Shown piece after piece: positions 1 to 8,001 of a stretch of DNA of 64,000 nt. The DNA is from Bacillus sp. RO3. GTDB lineage: Bacteria > Bacillota > Bacilli > Bacillales > Bacillaceae_B. A program made the translations under genes and the position numbers. Position 1 is the stretch's first letter. Every line of letters starts with the position of its first letter. The notes below the pieces were generated by a model. The model ran no database searches. It was not told the origin of the DNA and saw only the letters and a list, made by a program, of their open reading frames with translations. The stretch lies in assembly GCF_012911895.1 (NCBI RefSeq), contig NZ_JAAXCV010000021.1:62001-126000 (forward strand). Reading direction: 5' to 3'.

Positions 1-58
1 TGTAATGTAGGCATATTGTTAAGAATTTATGACAATTTTCGCATAGCTCTATAGGAGT

Positions 59-76
59 TCGTGAAATAGGTCACAT
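59..76. promoter_or_regulatory. Candidate Rex operator upstream of yumB
   Basis: The 18 bases read TCGTGAAATAGGTCACAT, close to the Rex palindrome TTGTGAAnnnnTTCACAA, with GTGAA and TCACA intact and three mismatches among the 14 defined positions. Rex is the NADH-sensing repressor of Gram-positive bacteria and controls the type II NADH dehydrogenase gene in B. subtilis. It lies about 200 bp upstream of the yumB start. I could not place a strong promoter next to it. Confidence 0.5.
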
Positions 77-279
77 ACTTTCTTAGTTATCGTATTTATT
101 TATTTTTAATACACTATTTTCCTCAATTATAAAGGAAAATATCACGTTTAATTTGTTTCGGTTTTTTACCTGCAGGGAAAAAGGTAATAGCACCAGATTG
201 AACGGGATAAAAAAGCATGATGTGGAGGACTCTAAGAGTATCCAAAGCAAATTTATCAAAAAAGGTGGATGTGATTCAG

Positions 280-1497
280 TTGAGAAAGCCAAGAATCGTT
301 GTATTAGGTGCAGGTTACGGTGGACTAATGACGGTAACCCGTCTTCAAAAGCAATTAGGTACAAATGAAGCAGAAATTATTTTAGTTAATAAAAATGATT
401 ATCACTACGAAACCACTTGGTTACACGAAGCTTCTGCCGGTACCCTTCACCACGATCGTGTACGCTACAGCATCAAAGATGTTGTCAACACGAGCAAAGT
501 GAACTTCTTACAAGCTACTGTTGAAGACATTAAAGTAGAAGAAAAGAAAGTCATCACAAGTGAAGGTGAAGTAGAGTTTGATTATCTGGTTGTTGCATTA
601 GGAGCTGAATCTGAAACATTTGGTATCCAAGGTCTACATGAGCATGCATTCATGATTTCAAATATTAACTCTGCCCGTCAAATCCGTGAGCACATTGAGT
701 TACAATTTGCTACGTATAAGAACGAAGAAGAGAAGAACGATGAGCGCCTTACAATCGTTGTAGGTGGAGCAGGCTTCACAGGTATTGAATTCCTTGGTGA
801 ATTAGGTAACCGTGTTCCTGAACTTTGCCATGAATATGATATCGACCGCAAAAAAGTGCGCATCGTCTGTGTAGAAGCTGCTCCAATGATCCTTCCTGGA
901 TTTGATCCAGAGCTAGTGAAATATGCTCGTGCCAAGCTTGAGAAAAAAGGCGTTGAATTCCACATCGGAACTCCGTTGAAGGAAGCAAAGGCAGACAGCG
1001 TACTCATCGCTAAAGGGGAAGACGAAGTAGAAGAAATCAAAGCCGGAACGATCGTTTGGGCTGCGGGTGTCCGTGGTAACTCCATCATCGAAAGAGCGGG
1101 AATTGAAAACATGCGTGCCCGCGTCAAGATTAACGAAGATCTTCGCGCACCAGGTCATGACAATATCTTCATCATCGGTGACTGCTCACTCATGATCAAT
1201 GAAGAAACAGAGCGTCCATACCCGCCGACTGCACAAATTGCCATGCAGCAGGGTGAAGTGTGTGCACGAAACATTGCTTCTTTACTCCATGGTAAAGAGG
1301 ATCTGGAATCATTCACTCCAGATATTAAAGGAACAGTGTGTTCTCTTGGTGAAGACGATGCAATCGGTGTCGTTTACGGTAAGAAAATCACTGGAACAAA
1401 AGCTTCCTTCATGAAGAAGGTTGTCGACAACCGTGCGCTGTATATGGTTGGCGGCCCGTCACTTGTCTTCAAAAAAGGAAAGTTCAAATTCTTTTAA
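280..1497 (+). CDS. yumB: Type II NADH dehydrogenase (NDH-2) YumB
   Basis: Single-subunit, non-proton-pumping NADH:menaquinone oxidoreductase acting at the inner face of the membrane. The N-terminal FAD-binding Rossmann motif GAGYGG is at residues 10-15 and the NADH-binding motif GGAGFTG at about 162-168. The IGDC motif and the [13 protein letters not shown] stretch near the C-terminus are typical of the family. An ATG-like extension to 217 exists, but the TTG at 280 follows AAAGGTGG at 261-268 with good spacing and gives 405 residues, the family length, beginning [10 protein letters not shown]. It is monocistronic with a terminator behind it. The closest family member I recognise is B. subtilis YumB rather than Ndh/YjlD. 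Confidence 0.93.
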   Translation: MRKPRIVVLGAGYGGLMTVTRLQKQLGTNEAEIILVNKNDYHYETTWLHEASAGTLHHDRVRYSIKDVVNTSKVNFLQATVEDIKVEEKKVITSEGEVEFDYLVVALGAESETFGIQGLHEHAFMISNINSARQIREHIELQFATYKNEEEKNDERLTIVVGGAGFTGIEFLGELGNRVPELCHEYDIDRKKVRIVCVEAAPMILPGFDPELVKYARAKLEKKGVEFHIGTPLKEAKADSVLIAKGEDEVEEIKAGTIVWAAGVRGNSIIERAGIENMRARVKINEDLRAPGHDNIFIIGDCSLMINEETERPYPPTAQIAMQQGEVCARNIASLLHGKEDLESFTPDIKGTVCSLGEDDAIGVVYGKKITGTKASFMKKVVDNRALYMVGGPSLVFKKGKFKFF

Positions 1498-1512
1498 TTC
1501 TTATTAAACAAG

Positions 1513-1543
1513 AAAAGCAGGGTGGATTCCACTCTGCTTTTTG
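1513..1543 (+). terminator. Terminator of yumB
   Basis: An AAAGCAG...CTGCTTTT stem followed by a short T run, 15 bp after the stop. Confidence 0.8.
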
Positions 1544-1574
1544 TTATGGGAAAATGGAGAAGGGGTGCTTTACG

Positions 1575-2057
1575 ATGAAAAGAGGAAAGGTATGGCTGGC
1601 AGTTGCCGGACTCGTCGTCGACGAAAATGGAAAGTGGCTGGTGGTGAAAAAGAAATACAGCGGATTGAAAGGGATGTGGTCCCTTCCGGCCGGCTTCGTC
1701 AATGCAGGCGAAGCCGTCGATGAAGCAGTTAAGAGAGAAGTAAAAGAAGAAACAGGGTTACATACCGAGGTCAAAGGAATCATTGGCGTAAGGTCTGGAG
1801 TGATTCAACAGGATATCAGCGATAACATGATGATTTTTTTGTTGGAAAACAAGAGAAATACTTCAATAAAAATAGAAGAAAAAGAACTATGGGATGTTCA
1901 GTGGAGATCTCCTGACGAATTAGTACAGGATGAGAAAACATCTGTCATGGTCCATGAGATGATCAAAAGACTGTCATCTCAGAAAACGTTAAAACCCTTA
2001 GATGGAATTAATCCTGGAGACCAATTTGCGTACAGCGACTATCGATTATTTTTATAA
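1575..2057 (+). CDS. Nudix hydrolase
   Basis: 160-residue Nudix protein that would hydrolyse a nucleoside diphosphate linked to another moiety; the substrate cannot be told from sequence. The Nudix box is perfect (G-x5-E-x7-REVKEETGL) at residues 40-62, preceded by the usual beta-strand segment WLVVKKKYSGLKGMWSLPAG. An upstream in-frame ATG at 1554 would place the GGAGAAGGGG ribosome site inside the gene, so the start at 1575 is preferred. It sits between yumB and yuiA, a place where I recall no Nudix gene in B. subtilis. Downstream there is only a weak 10-bp inverted repeat (2070-2079 with 2115-2124). Confidence 0.85.
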   Translation: MKRGKVWLAVAGLVVDENGKWLVVKKKYSGLKGMWSLPAGFVNAGEAVDEAVKREVKEETGLHTEVKGIIGVRSGVIQQDISDNMMIFLLENKRNTSIKIEEKELWDVQWRSPDELVQDEKTSVMVHEMIKRLSSQKTLKPLDGINPGDQFAYSDYRLFL

Positions 2058-2212
2058 AATTCTGTTAATTCTAAGAAAGAAAGAGATAATGAAAGAAAAA
2101 CATAAATGTATTCGCTTTCTTAGAGGTACATCCCCTCTAATGTCCCTTTTCAATTAGTTGGATAGATGATATATTATCAGAAAATTAAGAAATTAATGAA
2201 AAGGGAGAGGTA

Positions 2213-2341
2213 ATGATGAGAGCTACTGCGAGTACTAAAGCAAAATACTGTATTTACTGTTCAGGAAAAGGATACTTTCAGTTAGTATTGGGTGGTTCTG
2301 AAACCTGCCCATGCTGCGGAGGCAGCGGGAAACAAAAATAA
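2213..2341 (+). CDS. yuiA: YuiA-type mini zinc-finger protein (42 aa)
   Basis: A very small cytoplasmic protein with two CxxCxGxG motifs, CIYCSGKG at residues 13-20 and CPCCGGSG at 32-39. These are the repeat units of the DnaJ central zinc-finger domain, so the four cysteines probably bind one zinc. The ribosome site GGGAGAGG lies just upstream; ATG at 2213 or 2216 is possible. It matches YuiA of B. subtilis in size, motif and position next to yuiB. The function is unknown. A clear terminator follows. Confidence is high that it is a gene, lower for any role. Confidence 0.8.
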   Translation: MMRATASTKAKYCIYCSGKGYFQLVLGGSETCPCCGGSGKQK

Positions 2342-2378
2342 GCCCTAAAGGATAGAAGATAAAAGGAGACCTGATGAA

Positions 2379-2428
2379 GGTCCATACCTCGGATACGGGA
2401 GTGTGGATCCTGAGTTGGGTTTTTTTTT
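2379..2428 (+). terminator. Terminator of yuiA
   Basis: GGTCCATAC pairs with GTGTGGATCC (one bulge) around a short loop, followed after TGAG by a run of nine T. Confidence 0.7.
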
Positions 2429-2474
2429 GTGATGTGAACAACATGACAAGGGTGCTAAACTCCTCCGCTTTTCA

Positions 2475-2572
2475 TCAAGCTCCAGCGGCTAGTTCCCCGA
2501 GGTCATAAGGCGAGTATATCAAAAAGGCAAAGACCACTTTTCCGGTGTACTCACCATATGCTTGTCGTTTCG
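2475..2572. repeat. Degenerate interspersed palindromic element
   Basis: This stretch begins AAGCTCCAGCGGCTAG and contains imperfect arms at 2501-2520 and 2544-2564 (GGTCATAAGGCGAGTATATC against GGTGTACTCACCATATGCTTG) around an AAAAAGGCAAAGACCAC loop. The layout and the core GCTCCAGCGGCTAG resemble a palindromic repeat that I recall as scattered through Bacillaceae genomes. No second copy is visible in this window. The family assignment is from memory, so it is tentative. Confidence 0.45.
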
Positions 2573-2588
2573 ATTTGTGTTATTTTTG

Positions 2589-2648
2589 TGAAAACGCTGC
2601 AAATTCCCTCTGTATATATTGACGCTTTCATTACACTCGGGGTACACT
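2589..2648 (+). promoter_or_regulatory. Promoter of yuiB with upstream cre-like site
   Basis: TTGACG at 2619-2624, an 18-bp spacer, and TACACT at 2643-2648 fit a SigA promoter. A weak CcpA-site match, TGAAAACGCTGCAA, is at 2589-2602 (two mismatches to TGWAANCGNTNWCA). Confidence 0.55.
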
Positions 2649-2682
2649 ATTCTTTAGTGTTTATGGAGGTGTATCCGGTAAA

Positions 2683-3000
2683 ATGCCTATACATGTAATG
2701 ATCATTTCAATGCTCTTATTTTTTGTTCTATTTTTCGGAATAGGCTTTTTGTTAAATATGCTATTGCGTATGACGTGGATTATGGCCGTCATTTATCCCA
2801 TCGTCGTCATCTTTATTGTAGATGAAGTCCGGTTTATAGATTATTTCAGAAATGCAGGAGAGTCTTTTTCAGATTTGGGAACAAAACTGAGTCACCTGGC
2901 AGTTGCGGATCTTGTGATTCTTGGCAGTGGCCTGGCTGGGGCGATCCTTTCGGGAGTCGTGATGAGAATCCTGAGAGCAAAAGGATATCGTATGTTTTGA
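2683..3000 (+). CDS. yuiB: YuiB family membrane protein
   Basis: 105-residue integral membrane protein with about three hydrophobic segments (roughly residues 5-25, 30-50 and 75-95). Size and position between yuiA and yuiC match B. subtilis YuiB, a conserved Bacillaceae protein of unknown function. The ribosome site GGAGGTG precedes the ATG. It has its own promoter and a terminator behind it, so it is probably transcribed alone. No catalytic motif is visible. Confidence 0.8.
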   Translation: MPIHVMIISMLLFFVLFFGIGFLLNMLLRMTWIMAVIYPIVVIFIVDEVRFIDYFRNAGESFSDLGTKLSHLAVADLVILGSGLAGAILSGVVMRILRAKGYRMF

Positions 3001-3002
3001 TG

Positions 3003-3050
3003 TTAACCGTTTAACCGAGATCGTTTACTCGCGTTGAACGGTTTTTTATT
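3003..3050 (+). terminator. Terminator of yuiB
   Basis: ACCGTT...AACGGT arms extended by partly paired AACCGAG/CTCGCGTT, followed by TTTTTATTT. Confidence 0.75.
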
Positions 3051-3202
3051 TAACTGAGAAAATGGAATGGTTTCATTTCGCGATTCTTCAAAATAACATT
3101 CATCCTGATGTTTCCAAATATTGAAACTATTCGATTTTTTTCTTAATTTATGCATAGACCTCCTCCTGGTTGGGAAGTAATAAGGGTGGGAGGAGTGAAT
3201 AC

Positions 3203-3907
3203 ATGAATTTGATCAAAATATGGACAAAGCGCTTAGTGATGGTCAGTTTATTTATCCTGGCCCTGGGGACAACCTTTCAATCGGTTTCAGGAGTAGAGGC
3301 CCAGACCTTTAAAACCTGGTTGATGGATAAAGACGACCATGAGCAAACAAGTTTGAATGATAAAGAACACAAGGCGAAACGCTTAAGTTTGTCCTTTAAG
3401 TTTTTAAAGAGGTTGGCAGGTTATAAAACCCAAATTTCCGCGAGTGCAGAGGAAGCACCCAGGACGTTGGAAGAGTCCGTGGACTGGGATCGTTATACGA
3501 AGCACACGGTTGTGGCGACGGGTTATACAGCAGGGGTTGAATCAACCGGAAAAAATCCAGGGCATCCCCTCTATGGAATTACATACTCTGGAGTGAAGGT
3601 GAAACGAGACTTATATTCTACGATTGCAGCCGACCTTACCGTCTATCCTATTGGTACCATTCTCTTTATCCCCCATTATGGGTATGGGGTCGTAGCCGAT
3701 AAAGGGAGCGCTATTAAGGGGAATAAACTGGACCTTTATTATGAGACAGTGGATGATGTGTATACTAAATGGGGAAAACAGACCCTTGATGTTTATGTGA
3801 TCCAGATAGGTTCAGGAAAGCTGTCGGAACAGGAATTAGTGGAACTGAACGAAAATAAATCCATGCAAGTGTTTAGGCAACAGATCTTATCTCCAAAAGA
3901 GGAATAG
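3203..3907 (+). CDS. yuiC: YuiC, 3D-domain cell-wall protein
   Basis: 234-residue secreted or membrane-anchored protein with an N-terminal hydrophobic segment (about residues 8-28) that can act as a signal sequence. The C-terminal 3D (Asp-Asp-Asp) domain spans roughly residues 105-205. The three aspartates lie in [16 protein letters not shown] and KLDLYY, which also form the active site of the MltA-like lytic transglycosylase fold. YuiC of B. subtilis belongs to the stationary-phase survival (Sps) muralytic family, which cleaves peptidoglycan. The start at 3203 follows GGGAGGAG at ideal spacing; the longer form from 3170 has no such site. A bidirectional terminator follows. Confidence 0.85.
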   Translation: MNLIKIWTKRLVMVSLFILALGTTFQSVSGVEAQTFKTWLMDKDDHEQTSLNDKEHKAKRLSLSFKFLKRLAGYKTQISASAEEAPRTLEESVDWDRYTKHTVVATGYTAGVESTGKNPGHPLYGITYSGVKVKRDLYSTIAADLTVYPIGTILFIPHYGYGVVADKGSAIKGNKLDLYYETVDDVYTKWGKQTLDVYVIQIGSGKLSEQELVELNENKSMQVFRQQILSPKEE

Positions 3908-3910
3908 AAA

Positions 3911-3944
3911 AAACTCGCAGTCGACTCAGGCTGCGAGTTTTTTT
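3911..3944. terminator. Bidirectional terminator, yuiC and btuF-like gene
   Basis: A perfect AAACTCGCAG/CTGCGAGTTT stem with A and T runs on both sides, between convergent genes. Confidence 0.9.
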
Positions 3945-3945
3945 A

Positions 3946-4734
3946 TCATACACTCTTTTCATATAAGTCAGGATGAAGGAGCCGGGCAAGCTTTACAGCA
4001 CCCTTCAAAAGGAGGGGGGATGGCCTGCAGTACAGTGCTTCCTCCAAAATGAAAATCCGCTCTTCTTGAACGGCCCTCATATGATCCCAACCAGGCCGTT
4101 TCTTCAGGATATCAGGGTTAACCCGTTTCTTCTGTACCCCTACCCAGGCAAGACAAATAAAGTCAGGATCCCGCTGCAGGACATCGTCCCAATCCGTTTG
4201 GACGCTTGAAAGCTCCACATCATGGAAGAGATTTCGTGCCCCTACCATCTCGCTCAACTCTGTTAACCAGTTGATCTTCCCGGGGGTGAATACAGGCTTT
4301 GGCCACCATTCCCAGTACAGGGAAGGGGGATGGTGAACCGTTGAGCCAATCGTTTTCAAACGATTCAAGGACTGCTGGAATTCTCTCTGGCGCTTCATCG
4401 CATGCTCTTCGATTCCACATGCCTTTCCAACCGTTAATAGGTCATCGGCTATATCGGAAAAGCTCTGAGGATTCAACGTGATGTGCGGGATGTTCCGCTT
4501 TTTCAGCTCTTCTATATTCTTTTCCATACCCGGGACACTCAAGGAAGCGAAGACCAAATCGGGTTGTAACGATTCCACCTTATCCATATCGATAGACAAA
4601 TCCGGTCCCAGCTGGGGAAGGGACTTGACCTCTTCAGGATAATCGGAATAATCATCGACTCCCACAAGGAGAGAAGTCAATCCGAGGTAATCAATCAACT
4701 CGGTGTTGCTTGGACAAATCGAAATAATTCTCAT
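3946..4734 (-). CDS. Cobalamin-binding-type protein without signal peptide (COG0614 fold)
   Basis: 262-residue protein of the periplasmic iron/cobalamin-binding fold (BtuF/FhuD class), beginning MRIISICPSNTEL. The MWC-like segments WEWWPKPVFTPG and the final RPSPLLLKGAVKLARLLHP are typical of the 'cobalamin-binding protein' group. It has no signal peptide and no lipobox, which is unlike a true ABC-transporter receptor, so it may act in the cytoplasm. No permease or ATPase gene is nearby. The start at 4734 follows AGGAG with seven bases of spacing; the 27-residue upstream extension is rejected. It lies 10 bp downstream of yuiD on the same strand. Confidence 0.75.
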   Translation of the reverse strand: MRIISICPSNTELIDYLGLTSLLVGVDDYSDYPEEVKSLPQLGPDLSIDMDKVESLQPDLVFASLSVPGMEKNIEELKKRNIPHITLNPQSFSDIADDLLTVGKACGIEEHAMKRQREFQQSLNRLKTIGSTVHHPPSLYWEWWPKPVFTPGKINWLTELSEMVGARNLFHDVELSSVQTDWDDVLQRDPDFICLAWVGVQKKRVNPDILKKRPGWDHMRAVQEERIFILEEALYCRPSPLLLKGAVKLARLLHPDLYEKSV

Positions 4735-4744
4735 GGGAACACTC

Positions 4745-5224
4745 CTAAGCGATAAAGAAATAATGAAGCAGGAGGGTGAGAATAATCCCGGACAGTCCAC
4801 CGAAAAACACTTCAATCGGTTTGTGGCCGAGTAATTCTTTTAACTCCTTGCGTTTTTCCTGTTCAGGCTTGTTCTGCCAGCCCTTTGCTTCCGACACGAA
4901 TCGCTGGAAATCCCCCATCAGTCTGTTGAGTACAATGGCTTGTTCCCCTGCTTGCCTTCTGACACCCGTCGCGTCAAACATGGTAATGATGGCAAACATG
5001 GCGGAAACAGCAAAGATGGGTGAATCCATGCCCACTTCAAGAGCCACTCCCGTTGATAATGCCGTTACTGCGGCTGAATGGGAGCTCGGCATCCCGCCCG
5101 TTGAGGTGATTAAAGACCAATTTAATTCCCTCGTTGCGATAAATTGTATGGGAACCTTTACAAATTGAGCAAAAAAGATCGAGAATAAAGATGCCCATAA
5201 TGGGAAATTGAACAATACTTCCAT
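4745..5224 (-). CDS. yuiD: YuiD, divergent PAP2 family membrane protein
   Basis: 159-residue membrane protein of the divergent PAP2 (phosphatidic acid phosphatase-related, DUF212) family. The GGMPSSHSAAVTAL motif at about residues 43-56 is the family's version of the phosphatase SGH motif, and FDATGVRR follows near residue 88. The substrate is unknown. The start at 5224 gives MEVLFNFPL, matching B. subtilis YuiD length; the upstream reading frame to 5419 crosses the divergent pepA start. It probably forms a two-gene unit with the downstream cobalamin-binding-type gene (10 bp gap). Confidence 0.85.
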   Translation of the reverse strand: MEVLFNFPLWASLFSIFFAQFVKVPIQFIATRELNWSLITSTGGMPSSHSAAVTALSTGVALEVGMDSPIFAVSAMFAIITMFDATGVRRQAGEQAIVLNRLMGDFQRFVSEAKGWQNKPEQEKRKELKELLGHKPIEVFFGGLSGIILTLLLHYFFIA

Positions 5225-5346
5225 GCCGTGAGATGCCACCCTTTCAATTGTTTGAATACATATAATGTTCTCATTATACCATACCCTAATTATCTCTGAA
5301 GTAACTTTGTGGGACGGGGTGAGTCGAAAAAACGGAACTTCTCCGT

Positions 5347-5352
5347 TATAAT
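5347..5352 (+). promoter_or_regulatory. -10 element of the pepA promoter
   Basis: A perfect TATAAT lies 23 bp before the pepA start. No good -35 hexamer is visible at the usual distance. Confidence 0.5.
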
Positions 5353-5374
5353 AGAAAACGGAGGTGTCGGATGA

Positions 5375-6880
5375 ATGAAATGGACAATTAAACAAAATGA
5401 GGTTACGTCTGCTAATCAAGAATGCCTGGTTGTCGGGGTTTACGATCAGCCTACATTCGAAGGGGAACTAAAAGAGCTCGACATGACATTTGAGGGTTAT
5501 CTTACACAACTGGTAAAAGACGGAGACATTTCTTCCAAAGTGAAGAAAGTGTCTAAGATACATACCTTCGGGAAACTGGAGACAAAAAGAATAGTATGTG
5601 TAGGTCTTGGAAAACAAAAGGAACTTACCTTCGATTCATTGAAAGAATCCCTGGGAGTCGCGTCAAAGGCTTTGAAGGAAATGAAAGTATCTTCTTTCTC
5701 CGTGGCGTTGGATACATTTGTTACGGAAGAAATGACAGCTACAGATGCGGCACACGCATACATGGAAGCTTTTACAATGTCTACATATGAGTTTCATGGA
5801 TATAAGAAGAAGTCCAATCAACCTGAAGTGCACTTTGATACGATTGAATTCTTTACTGGCTCAGACGTAAAAGAAGTAGAAACGGCTTTACATATCGGTT
5901 CAGCATTCGGTAATGGAGTCAATTCAGCGCGTACACTGGTGAATACTCCTGGAAATCTATTAACCTCTACTAAATTGGCTGAATACGCCCTTGAATTAGC
6001 AGAGCGATACGACTTTGAAGTCGAGATCCTGGATAAAGAAGAGATGGAGCATCTTGGTATGGGGGCACTTCTGGCAGTGAATCAGGGTTCCGTTGAACCG
6101 CCGAAGATGATTGTTCTTAAATATACCGGAAAAGATGAATGGAAAGATGTCATCGGCTTGGTTGGTAAGGGGATCACGTTTGATACAGGTGGTTATTCGA
6201 TTAAGCCGAAAGATGGAATCGTAGGGATGAAAACCGATATGGGTGGTGCTGCCGCGGTCCTTGGTGCCATGGAAATCATCGGTGAGATCAAACCGGAACA
6301 GAATGTGGTTGCGGTCATCCCTTCCACAGATAACATGGTGAGTGGTTCTGCATTCAAGCCTGACGATGTGATTACATCCATGAGCGGTAAAACCATTGAA
6401 GTGTTGAACACAGACGCTGAGGGCCGTCTCGCCCTTGCTGACGGTATGACATATGCGAAGCATCAGGGAGCCAATTATTTAGTGGACGTTGCAACCTTGA
6501 CCGGGGGAGTTATCATTGCCCTTGGAGAAGATAAAACAGGTGCCATGACGAATCATGAAGCTTTCTTTGAGCAGGTGCTGGAAGCATCGGGGGAATCAGG
6601 TGAATATATCTGGCAGCTTCCTTATACGGAAAACGATAAGAAAAGGGTTCGTGGAAGTGACATCGCTGACTTGAACAATTCACCGGGACGTGCTGGACAT
6701 GCCATCATGGGTGGAGCATTCGTCGGAGAATTTGCTGAAGGGCTTCCTTGGGTACACCTGGATATCGCCGGAACAGCGACGACCAAAGGCAGCTATGAAC
6801 TGGGGCCGGCAGGTGGAACGGGCGTAATGGCAAGAACTCTTGCGCTATTAGTCGAACGTTTTGTCCCTGTAGAGAAATAA
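5375..6880 (+). CDS. pepA: Leucyl aminopeptidase, M17 family
   Basis: 501-residue cytosolic aminopeptidase that removes N-terminal residues from peptides and uses two metal ions. The family signature [10 protein letters not shown] is at residues 345-354. The metal and active-site residues K265 and D270 lie in [10 protein letters not shown], with a further [13 protein letters not shown] segment. Length and position match B. subtilis YuiE/PepA. The start at 5375 follows GGAGGTG at eight bases; an overlapping ATG at 5371 leads to a stop after six codons. It is divergent from yuiD and monocistronic, ending at a strong terminator. Confidence 0.95.
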   Translation: MKWTIKQNEVTSANQECLVVGVYDQPTFEGELKELDMTFEGYLTQLVKDGDISSKVKKVSKIHTFGKLETKRIVCVGLGKQKELTFDSLKESLGVASKALKEMKVSSFSVALDTFVTEEMTATDAAHAYMEAFTMSTYEFHGYKKKSNQPEVHFDTIEFFTGSDVKEVETALHIGSAFGNGVNSARTLVNTPGNLLTSTKLAEYALELAERYDFEVEILDKEEMEHLGMGALLAVNQGSVEPPKMIVLKYTGKDEWKDVIGLVGKGITFDTGGYSIKPKDGIVGMKTDMGGAAAVLGAMEIIGEIKPEQNVVAVIPSTDNMVSGSAFKPDDVITSMSGKTIEVLNTDAEGRLALADGMTYAKHQGANYLVDVATLTGGVIIALGEDKTGAMTNHEAFFEQVLEASGESGEYIWQLPYTENDKKRVRGSDIADLNNSPGRAGHAIMGGAFVGEFAEGLPWVHLDIAGTATTKGSYELGPAGGTGVMARTLALLVERFVPVEK

Positions 6881-6890
6881 TGTGATGAAT

Positions 6891-6942
6891 GAGAAAGTCT
6901 TTCTTCTGTGTATAGGCAGCACGGAAGAAAGGCTTTTTTGTG
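6891..6942 (+). terminator. Terminator of pepA
   Basis: AAGTCTTTCTTCTGTG pairs with CACGGAAGAAAGGCTT, followed by TTTTTT. Confidence 0.85.
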
Positions 6943-7136
6943 AGGAGGGATGACAGCCTTACTTTCGAAATGCTGCTTTCATCTGAAAAAAGGGATCATT
7001 TTCCTTTTATAGTATGATATAGAGTGAAACAATAATAATATGGTTATTCAAAGGGGACGTGAGGGATTTGATTAGGTGCTTCCATTTCTATTTTTCATTA
7101 AAAAGGGCTTTCAGCTCATGAAAAGGGGAAAAATAA

Positions 7137-7403
7137 ATGACTAAGGTTAAACTTGAAGGGCTGATGATGATAAGTGCTTTGATCAGTCTGGCAGGGGGGA
7201 TCATGGTTTTTTTCAGTGTCAATTTTGGAGTCTCTCTAGGGGAATACTGGTTAAGTAAGAGAGGCGGTGCGAATCATGATCTATATCTAAATGTGATCGA
7301 GGGTTACACAAATAGCTTTTTAGCCGGCGGGAGCGTCCTGTTGGCAGTAGGATTACTGGCTGGTTATTTTCACTATTATAAGCTCCTTCACTTAAAAGAA
7401 TAG
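7137..7403 (+). CDS. Small membrane protein, unknown
   Basis: 88-residue protein with two predicted membrane helices (about residues 8-30 and 60-80) joined by a polar segment. The ribosome site AAAAGGGG precedes the ATG by good spacing. I do not recognise the family. It is followed 37 bp later by another small membrane protein gene on the same strand, and the two may be co-transcribed. They sit where B. subtilis has nothing that I recall between pepA and yuiF. Confidence 0.6.
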   Translation: MTKVKLEGLMMISALISLAGGIMVFFSVNFGVSLGEYWLSKRGGANHDLYLNVIEGYTNSFLAGGSVLLAVGLLAGYFHYYKLLHLKE

Positions 7404-7440
7404 ATCTATTTAGGAAAATGGTTTTATAGGGGGAATTTTA

Positions 7441-7641
7441 ATGTCAAGGTACATTAGTATTTTCTTCTTATGCCTGTTCGTTAGTGGGATACTGTTCTTC
7501 ATAGTGGGCTCTTTCTTTATGGACGGAGGAGATCCTGCAGAGGGAGTGATGTTTCTATTCGGAGTCATAATCGTCATTCTGCTTTCGTTTATCATTTCAC
7601 AAATGTATTATCTGATTCATCTGGTTAGAAAGAAGGATTGA
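7441..7641 (+). CDS. Small membrane protein, unknown
   Basis: 66-residue protein consisting almost wholly of two membrane helices (about residues 5-25 and 35-58), with a GDPAEG turn between and a basic C-terminus. The ribosome site AGGGGGAA stands 9-10 bp before the ATG. Not recognised. Probably co-expressed with the 88-residue gene just upstream. Confidence 0.55.
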   Translation: MSRYISIFFLCLFVSGILFFIVGSFFMDGGDPAEGVMFLFGVIIVILLSFIISQMYYLIHLVRKKD

Positions 7642-7775
7642 GATTATGAGTTATGGTATAAAATCATAGACGATTTCTGCGTGAGAGGAGCTGTGGGTTT
7701 ACCTGCAGGCTGTTGGACATGTTTCGTCAATCCAGTCGATTTTAGACGTTTCTTATCATAATTAAATGAACGACT

Positions 7776-7809
7776 ACAGCCGCTCCTCAAGAGAATGGCT
7801 GTTTTTTTA
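7776..7809 (+). terminator. Terminator between the small membrane genes and yuiF
   Basis: ACAGCC/GGCTGT stem with a 15-base loop and seven T. The loop holds GCTCCTC, the exact complement of GAGGAGC at 7685-7691. Confidence 0.65.
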
Positions 7810-7883
7810 TTCTTTAATAGAAAAGGATTCAAGGGTGATTTTTTTCCCTCTCATTTCCTCCAACCTCATATCCTATTAAAATG

Positions 7884-7912
7884 TTGACAAACTCTCTTTA
7901 TCTTGATAAAGT
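7884..7912 (+). promoter_or_regulatory. yuiF promoter with overlapping palindrome
   Basis: TTGACA at 7884-7889 and TAAAGT at 7907-7912 (17-bp spacer). A perfect 16-bp palindrome CTTTATCttGATAAAG at 7896-7911 covers the spacer end and the -10, as an operator would. A second short inverted repeat GTGATtttATCAC follows at about 7920. Confidence 0.55.
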
Positions 7913-8001
7913 AGAAATCGTGATTTTATCACTCTACCAATTTATCGAACTAAAGCATACAGATATAGTGTTGTATGGAAATATTTGAGGAGGAAGACAT
8001 G

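Larger units (their letters stand above)
7642..8001 (+). other. 360-bp intergenic region upstream of yuiF
   Basis: It holds a short terminator (7776-7809), an upstream segment able to pair with that terminator's loop (7685-7691 with 7782-7788), and the yuiF promoter with its palindromes. No coding gene is supported here. Confidence 0.6.

Noticed and set aside
678-1127. 149-codon minus-strand frame inside yumB
   Set aside because: Antisense shadow of a conserved gene; low-complexity product, no ribosome site.
2235-2444. Minus-strand 69-codon frame over yuiA and its terminator
   Set aside because: Runs through the yuiA terminator and has no ribosome site; yuiA on the plus strand has clear family motifs.
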